A stretch of DNA of 10,462 nt from Actinomycetes bacterium (GTDB lineage Bacteria > Actinomycetota > Acidimicrobiia > Acidimicrobiales > RAAP-2), in NCBI GenBank assembly GCA_021781315.1, contig JAJXXB010000039.1, positions 1 to 10,462 on the forward strand. The letters run 5' to 3'. Each line of letters opens with the position of its first letter. Position 1 is the first letter of the stretch. Shown here piece after piece: positions 6,845 through 10,462 of the stretch. The notes beneath the pieces are model-generated. The model was given only the letters and a program-made list of their open reading frames with translations, searched no databases and had not been told where the DNA came from. The position numbers were made by a program, and so were the translations under genes.

Positions 6845-8255
6845 CGGGTCGAGCGTACCGGCCGGGCGACGGCGACTGGTACCATGGCCCATCGCGCGCC
6901 TCGGACCCCGGATCGTCATCGCCGGCACGCACTCCGGCGTCGGCAAGACCACCGTCGCCACGGGTGTGATGGCCGCCCTCGTCGCCTCGGGGCTGCGCGT
7001 CGCCTCGGCCAAGGTCGGCCCCGACTTCATCGATCCGAGCTACCACGCCGTCGCGACCGGGCGGCCCGGCCGCTCGCTGGATCTCTTCCTCTCGGGCGAG
7101 GACGTGGTGCGCCGGCAGGCGGCACGCGCGTCGCGCGGCGCGGACGTGCTCGTCGTCGAGGGCGTCATGGGACTCTTCGACGGTGCGGGCGAGACCGGTG
7201 TCGACGGCTCGACCGCGGCGGTAAGCCGGCTGCTCGACGCGCCGGTGGTGCTCGTCGTGGACGCCTCGGCGATGAGCGGCTCGGTTGCGGCGCTCGTGCA
7301 CGGCTTTACGCGTTTCGACCCTTTGGTCAACGTCGCGGGCGTCATCCTCAACCGGGTCGGGAGCGAGGGGCACGCCACGCTGCTGCGCGAGGCGCTCGCG
7401 CCGCTCGGCGTGCCCGTGCTCGGGGTGCTCGGGTACGACGACGCCCTCACGTGGCGCGAGCGCCACCTCGGGCTCGTGCCCGTGGTCGAGACCCCCGAAA
7501 CGACGCGCGCCTCGGTCGCGCGCCTCGGCGCGGTCATCGGCCGCGACGTCGACCTCGTGGCACTCGTCGCCATCGCCACCAGCGCACCCACTCGTGACGT
7601 CGAGGACGTCCCCCACGCGACGTTCGTCGGTCACACCCGCGTCGCGCTCTGCGTGGGCAAGGCGTTCAGCTTCGTGTACCCCGAGAACTTGGTGCTGCTC
7701 GCCGAGGCCGGCGCCGAGCTCGTGGAGGTCGACCCCCTGGTCGACGAGGCGCTACCGGCCGACTGCACCGCGCTCTACGCCGGTGGGGGATTCCCCGAGG
7801 TCTACGCGGGCGCGTTGGGTGAGAACGAGCCACTCCTGCGCGACGTGCGCGCGCGCGTGGACGAAGGTCTTGTCACCTGGGCCGAGTGCGGGGGCTACCT
7901 GTGGCTCTGTGAGTCACTCGACGAGACGCCGATGGCGGGCGTGCTGGCGGGGACCCACGCGACGATGACCGAGCGACTGACCCTCGGCTACCGACGCGCG
8001 ACCACGAGGGGGCCGGGGATCTTCGGCCCAGCGGGCACGGTCCTGCGGGGGCATGAGTTCCACCGCTCGACCGTGACACCGGCGGGCGAGGGGATGGACC
8101 TCGCCGGTCGCTTCGGCACCGCACCAGGCGGGGTGAACACGTCGACGCTCTTTGCGAGCTACCTCCATCAGCACCTCGCCGCGACGCCGGAACTGGCGCA
8201 ACGTTTCGTCGCCACGGCCATCGCGCACGGTGGGCACGAGTCACGGCGTGGGTAG
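6804..8255 (+). CDS. cbiA: Cobyrinic acid a,c-diamide synthase (CbiA/CobB); start uncertain
   Basis: CbiA/CobB amidates the a and c acetate side chains of cobyrinate (or hydrogenobyrinate) using ATP and glutamine. Numbered from the in-frame GTG at 6804 (483 aa), it has P-loop GTHSGVGKTT (41-50), KVGPDFIDPSYH (70-81), EGVMGLFDG (119-127), the amidotransferase segment YAGGGFPEVYAG (325-336), AECGGYLWL (360-368) with nucleophile Cys362, RGHEFHRS (415-422) and SYLHQH (452-457). The conserved protein begins only around residue 33 (LGPRIVIAG). The preceding residues are antisense to the divergent small gene and look non-native. In-frame starts exist only at GTG 6804 or TTG 6816, both inside that gene. 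ATG 6884 would be ideal but is out of frame by one base. The choice between the anaerobic (CbiA) and aerobic (CobB) route cannot be made here. Confidence 0.9.
   Translation: MTTSLSGSRAALSIGSSVPAGRRRLVPWPIARLGPRIVIAGTHSGVGKTTVATGVMAALVASGLRVASAKVGPDFIDPSYHAVATGRPGRSLDLFLSGEDVVRRQAARASRGADVLVVEGVMGLFDGAGETGVDGSTAAVSRLLDAPVVLVVDASAMSGSVAALVHGFTRFDPLVNVAGVILNRVGSEGHATLLREALAPLGVPVLGVLGYDDALTWRERHLGLVPVVETPETTRASVARLGAVIGRDVDLVALVAIATSAPTRDVEDVPHATFVGHTRVALCVGKAFSFVYPENLVLLAEAGAELVEVDPLVDEALPADCTALYAGGGFPEVYAGALGENEPLLRDVRARVDEGLVTWAECGGYLWLCESLDETPMAGVLAGTHATMTERLTLGYRRATTRGPGIFGPAGTVLRGHEFHRSTVTPAGEGMDLAGRFGTAPGGVNTSTLFASYLHQHLAATPELAQRFVATAIAHGGHESRRG
6852..6857 (-). promoter_or_regulatory. Putative -10 element (TACGCT) of a leaderless promoter
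   Basis: Read on the minus strand, TACGCT matches the actinobacterial TANNNT -10 pattern. It is followed by exactly seven bases (6851-6845) and then the ATG at 6844. This is the geometry expected if transcription starts at the A of the start codon, giving a leaderless mRNA. No purine-rich Shine-Dalgarno sequence is present in the short upstream stretch, which agrees. No convincing -35 hexamer is seen. An 8-bp palindrome CCGGCCGG (6858-6865) lies just upstream. Confidence 0.45.
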
Positions 8256-8273
8256 CGAGGAATCGCGAGTCGA

Positions 8274-8304
8274 CGACGCCCGGTCCACGAGGGACCGGGC
8301 GTCG
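8274..8304. terminator. GC-rich stem-loop between convergent cbiA and korB
   Basis: A perfect 13-bp stem (8274-8286 pairing with 8292-8304) closes a 5-nt loop, ACGAG, in the 68-bp gap between the cbiA stop and the korB stop. No T-run follows on either strand, which is common for actinobacterial terminators. Placed between two convergent genes it could serve both directions. A weaker 5-bp stem (8305-8309 with 8320-8324) lies next to it. Confidence 0.8.
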
Positions 8305-8323
8305 GTCAGTCCTGTGTGCCTGA

Positions 8324-9379
8324 CTAGCGGAAGTCAGCCATCAGGTCTTCCAAGACCGCGCTACCGGGGCAGAGCGCCTCGAAGGGGAGCTTGTTGAGAC
8401 CCTCGACGGGCGTGTGGTTGACCTCGTGCATGCTCGGCGCGCTTTCGTCGAGGTACAGCAGTCCGGTGACGACCTCGCCGAGGCGCTGGTGGTCGCGGAT
8501 GTACTCCTCAACGGAGATCCGGTTCGTCGGGTCGTAGCCCTCGGGCACCGAGCGGAACGTGATGACGCTGCCGTCGTGCATCGTGACCGAGCGCGTGTCG
8601 TGTCCGCCGATCGCGACGGCGATCTCCTCGCGTTCGGGCACGAAGTCGGTGAGGACCTCCTTCACCTCGTGCTCACGCATGAAGCGGTAGCTCTTGGTTG
8701 AGCCCTCGTGGTCGTTGAAGGTCACGCACGGGCTGATCACGTCGATCAGCGCGAGGCCGTTGTGGGCGACCGCCGCCTTCAGGATCGGGATCAGTTGCTC
8801 CTTGTCGCCCGAGAAGCTGCGCGCGAGGAACGTCGCGCCCATCGCGAGCCCGAGCATGATCGGGTCGATCGGCGCCACGACGTTCGCGTCACCCTTCTTC
8901 GGGCGCGTGCCGATGTCGGCCGAAGCCGACAGCTGGCCCTTGGTGAGCCCGTAGACGCCGTTGTTCTCTATGACGTAGACCATGTTCACGTTGCGGCGGA
9001 TCGCGTGGGCGAGGTGACCGATGCCGATCGAGAGCGAGTCGCCGTCACCCGAGACGCCGATGTAGGTCAGCTCGCGGTTCGCCGCGGCCGCGCCGGTGGC
9101 GATGGTCGCCATGCGCCCGTGGGCCGAGTTGAAGCCGTGGGCGCCGCGAACGAAGTAGGTCGGGGTCTTGCTCGAGCAGCCGATGCCGCTCAGCTTGGCG
9201 ATCATGTGCGGTGGCGTCGACAGTTCCCAGAAGGTGTGGGTGATCGCGGCGGTGATCGAGTCGTGGCCGCAGCCAGCACAGAGCGTGGACATCGCGCCCT
9301 CGTAGTCGCGGATCGTCAGGCCGAGCTCGTTCTTCGCGAGCGGGGCGAGCGGGATCAGTGGTTTGGTGATCGATGGCAC
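8324..9379 (-). CDS. korB: 2-oxoacid:ferredoxin oxidoreductase beta subunit (KorB-like)
   Basis: This is the beta subunit of a CoA-dependent 2-oxoacid:ferredoxin oxidoreductase, most likely using 2-oxoglutarate, as in the mycobacterial KorAB enzyme. It binds thiamine diphosphate through SGDGDSLSIGIGH (110-122) to IENNGVYGLTKGQ (137-149). Four cysteines, Cys34 and Cys37 (LCAGCGH), Cys68 (GIGCSSKTP) and Cys218 (SPCVTF), have the positions expected for the single [4Fe-4S] cluster of this subunit. At 351 residues it is within the normal range for two-subunit types. The GTG start at 9379 has GGAGGA (9390-9385) five bases upstream and lies one base beyond the korA stop, so the two are translationally coupled. 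It is convergent with cbiA. The exact 2-oxoacid cannot be proven from sequence alone. Confidence 0.92.
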   Translation of the reverse strand: MPSITKPLIPLAPLAKNELGLTIRDYEGAMSTLCAGCGHDSITAAITHTFWELSTPPHMIAKLSGIGCSSKTPTYFVRGAHGFNSAHGRMATIATGAAAANRELTYIGVSGDGDSLSIGIGHLAHAIRRNVNMVYVIENNGVYGLTKGQLSASADIGTRPKKGDANVVAPIDPIMLGLAMGATFLARSFSGDKEQLIPILKAAVAHNGLALIDVISPCVTFNDHEGSTKSYRFMREHEVKEVLTDFVPEREEIAVAIGGHDTRSVTMHDGSVITFRSVPEGYDPTNRISVEEYIRDHQRLGEVVTGLLYLDESAPSMHEVNHTPVEGLNKLPFEALCPGSAVLEDLMADFR

Positions 9380-9380
9380 G

Positions 9381-10462
9381 TCAGTCCTCCAACTGTTCGA
9401 TGATGCCGTGTCCGACGACGCCGTCGACGACCTGGGCCGCGCTGAGCGGGAAGCCGCCGTAGGCGAGGATCGAGTGCATCGACTCGATCGGTACGCCGGT
9501 TTCGACGCTGATGAGTGAGCGCAGCTGGCCGTCGCGGTTCTGTTCGACGACGAAGCAGTACTCGTGGCCTTCGACGAAGGCCCGCACGTCGGCGACGAAC
9601 GGGAACCCTCGCACGCGCATGAAGTCCGCGGGCAGCCCGCGTTCGGCGAGCTCGTCGATGGCCTCGCGCACGGCGAGGTCGCAGCTGCCGAGCGTGATGA
9701 TGCCGATCGAGGCCCTGGGCTTCGTGATGACGATCGGGGCGGGCACGTGGGTGGCCGCCGCGGCGTGCTTGAGCTTCAGACGGTCCACGACCTCCTGGTA
9801 TTCCGCGGGGTCCTCGGTGTAGCGGCCGAACATGTCGTGGCCGGATCCTCGGATGAAGTAGGCGCCCTTGGAGTCCGAACCCGGTACGGTGCGCGCGGCC
9901 ACGTGCTCGGCGTTTGCGTTGGCGTAGCGGAAGAACTCCTTCATCCCCGCCAGGTCCTCGTCGTTGAGGATGCGACCGCGGTCGGGGACGAACGAGTCGT
10001 CCCAGGTGAGCTTGGGCACGACCCAGTCGTTCATGCCGATGTCGAGGTCGGTCAGCATGAAGACCGGCGTCTGGAAACGTTCGGCGAGGTCAAAGGAGGC
10101 GACGGCGAACTCGAAGCACTCCGCCGGGTTGGCCGGGAACGTGAGGATGTGCTTGGTGTCGCCGTGGCTCGCGTACGCACAGAGCAGGATGTCGGCCTGC
10201 TGGGTGCGCGTCGGCATGCCGGTCGAGGGACCGGTGCGCTGGACGTCGACGATGACGGCGGGGATCTCGGTGTAGTACGCGAGTCCGAGTAGCTCGTTCA
10301 TGAGTGAGATCCCCGGGCCCGAGGTCGAGGTGAATGACCGGGCCCCGCTCCAGCCGGCGCCGAGCACCATGCCGATCGCGGCGATCTCGTCCTCGGCCTG
10401 GAGGATGATGTAGTTGTTCTTCACCGTGGGCGGGTCGCCCTCGTTCTTGCCGGGCACGACCT
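9381..10462 (-). CDS. korA: 2-oxoacid:ferredoxin oxidoreductase alpha subunit (KorA-like), C-terminal part
   Basis: This is the C-terminal roughly 359 residues of the alpha subunit that pairs with KorB. The 5' end lies beyond the window: the frame stays open to the edge, and the GTG at 10457 is internal. Numbering from that codon, the fragment has AEDEIAAIGMVLGAGWSGAR (21-40), FTSTSGPGISLM (42-53) and DVQRTGPSTGMPTRTQQAD (71-89), which are hallmarks of the pyrimidine-binding domain of these enzymes. A domain II-like region follows (GIITLGSCDLAVREAIDEL, then ADFMRVRGFPF) that helps bind CoA and the 2-oxoacid. In mycobacterial-type KorA, a gamma domain is fused at the N-terminus of an approximately 600-650 residue protein. 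Whether that is true here cannot be seen. It is in one operon with korB. Confidence 0.92.
   Translation of the reverse strand, partial: VVPGKNEGDPPTVKNNYIILQAEDEIAAIGMVLGAGWSGARSFTSTSGPGISLMNELLGLAYYTEIPAVIVDVQRTGPSTGMPTRTQQADILLCAYASHGDTKHILTFPANPAECFEFAVASFDLAERFQTPVFMLTDLDIGMNDWVVPKLTWDDSFVPDRGRILNDEDLAGMKEFFRYANANAEHVAARTVPGSDSKGAYFIRGSGHDMFGRYTEDPAEYQEVVDRLKLKHAAAATHVPAPIVITKPRASIGIITLGSCDLAVREAIDELAERGLPADFMRVRGFPFVADVRAFVEGHEYCFVVEQNRDGQLRSLISVETGVPIESMHSILAYGGFPLSAAQVVDGVVGHGIIEQLED
9385..9390 (-). promoter_or_regulatory. Shine-Dalgarno sequence of korB inside the korA 3' end
   Basis: GGAGGA on the minus strand lies in the Glu-Asp codons just before the korA stop (TGA, 9383-9381), with a 5-nt spacer to the korB GTG at 9379. 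It supports the chosen korB start and coupled synthesis of the two subunits. Confidence 0.75.

Noticed and set aside
6398..7597. 399-codon plus-strand frame spanning the FhuF-like gene, the small gene and the start of cbiA
   Set aside because: Its first part is antisense to two better-supported genes and its second part is an out-of-frame reading of cbiA.
1..10462. Cobalamin riboswitch
   Set aside because: No B12-box-like sequence and no leader long enough was seen. The true 5' end of the operon lies outside the window.
1..10462. Mobile element, phage, CRISPR or defence system
   Set aside because: Every sizeable stretch is covered by recognisable metabolic genes. No transposase, integrase, direct-repeat array or toxin-antitoxin pair is visible.

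Overview
The window is very GC-rich DNA with tightly packed, mostly overlapping genes, frequent GTG starts and a TANNNT-type -10 element. Together with the protein families present, this points to a high-GC actinobacterium. An Acidimicrobiia-like or other deep-branching lineage is my guess, not a demonstrated placement. No phage, insertion sequence, CRISPR array, tRNA or rRNA gene is visible, so this looks like a core metabolic chromosome segment.

Region 1 (about 1-5646, + strand) is a late-stage cobalamin (vitamin B12) operon in the order cobU, cobS, cbiB, cobD-like, cobT, cobQ/cbiP. It is preceded by the last codons of an unidentified upstream gene. Most joints are 1-, 4- or 10-nt overlaps (GTGA or TGATG), suggesting translational coupling. 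The exception is cobT, which has an AT-rich 24-nt spacer and a near-perfect Shine-Dalgarno sequence. CobQ amidates the corrin side chains. The CobD-like enzyme would supply aminopropanol phosphate, which CbiB attaches. CobU makes adenosylcobinamide-GDP, CobT activates the lower-ligand base, and CobS joins the two halves.

Region 2 (5619-6844, - strand) is a two-gene unit lying against the flow of the cob genes: a small conserved protein with an HTH-like segment, then an FhuF-like [2Fe-2S] protein with the exact CCx10CxxC signature. Its first gene appears to be leaderless. The pair sits between cobQ and cbiA, with which it is convergent and divergent respectively. It is the most interesting part of the window, because an iron-sulfur reductase-type protein inside a B12 locus could act on the corrin cobalt or on iron/siderophore chelates.

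Region 3 (about 6804-8255, + strand) is cbiA/cobB, the a,c-diamide synthase. Its body is unmistakable, but it has no credible in-frame start next to its conserved N-terminus; a one-base indel near 6887-6890 would create one.

Region 4 (8274-10462) begins with a strong GC-rich hairpin between convergent genes. It continues with korB and the 3' part of korA on the - strand, the two subunits of a ferredoxin-linked 2-oxoacid (probably 2-oxoglutarate) oxidoreductase. korA runs off the right edge of the window. Early corrin-ring genes, a cob(I)alamin adenosyltransferase, bluB, a cobalt transporter and a cobalamin riboswitch were not seen in the window.
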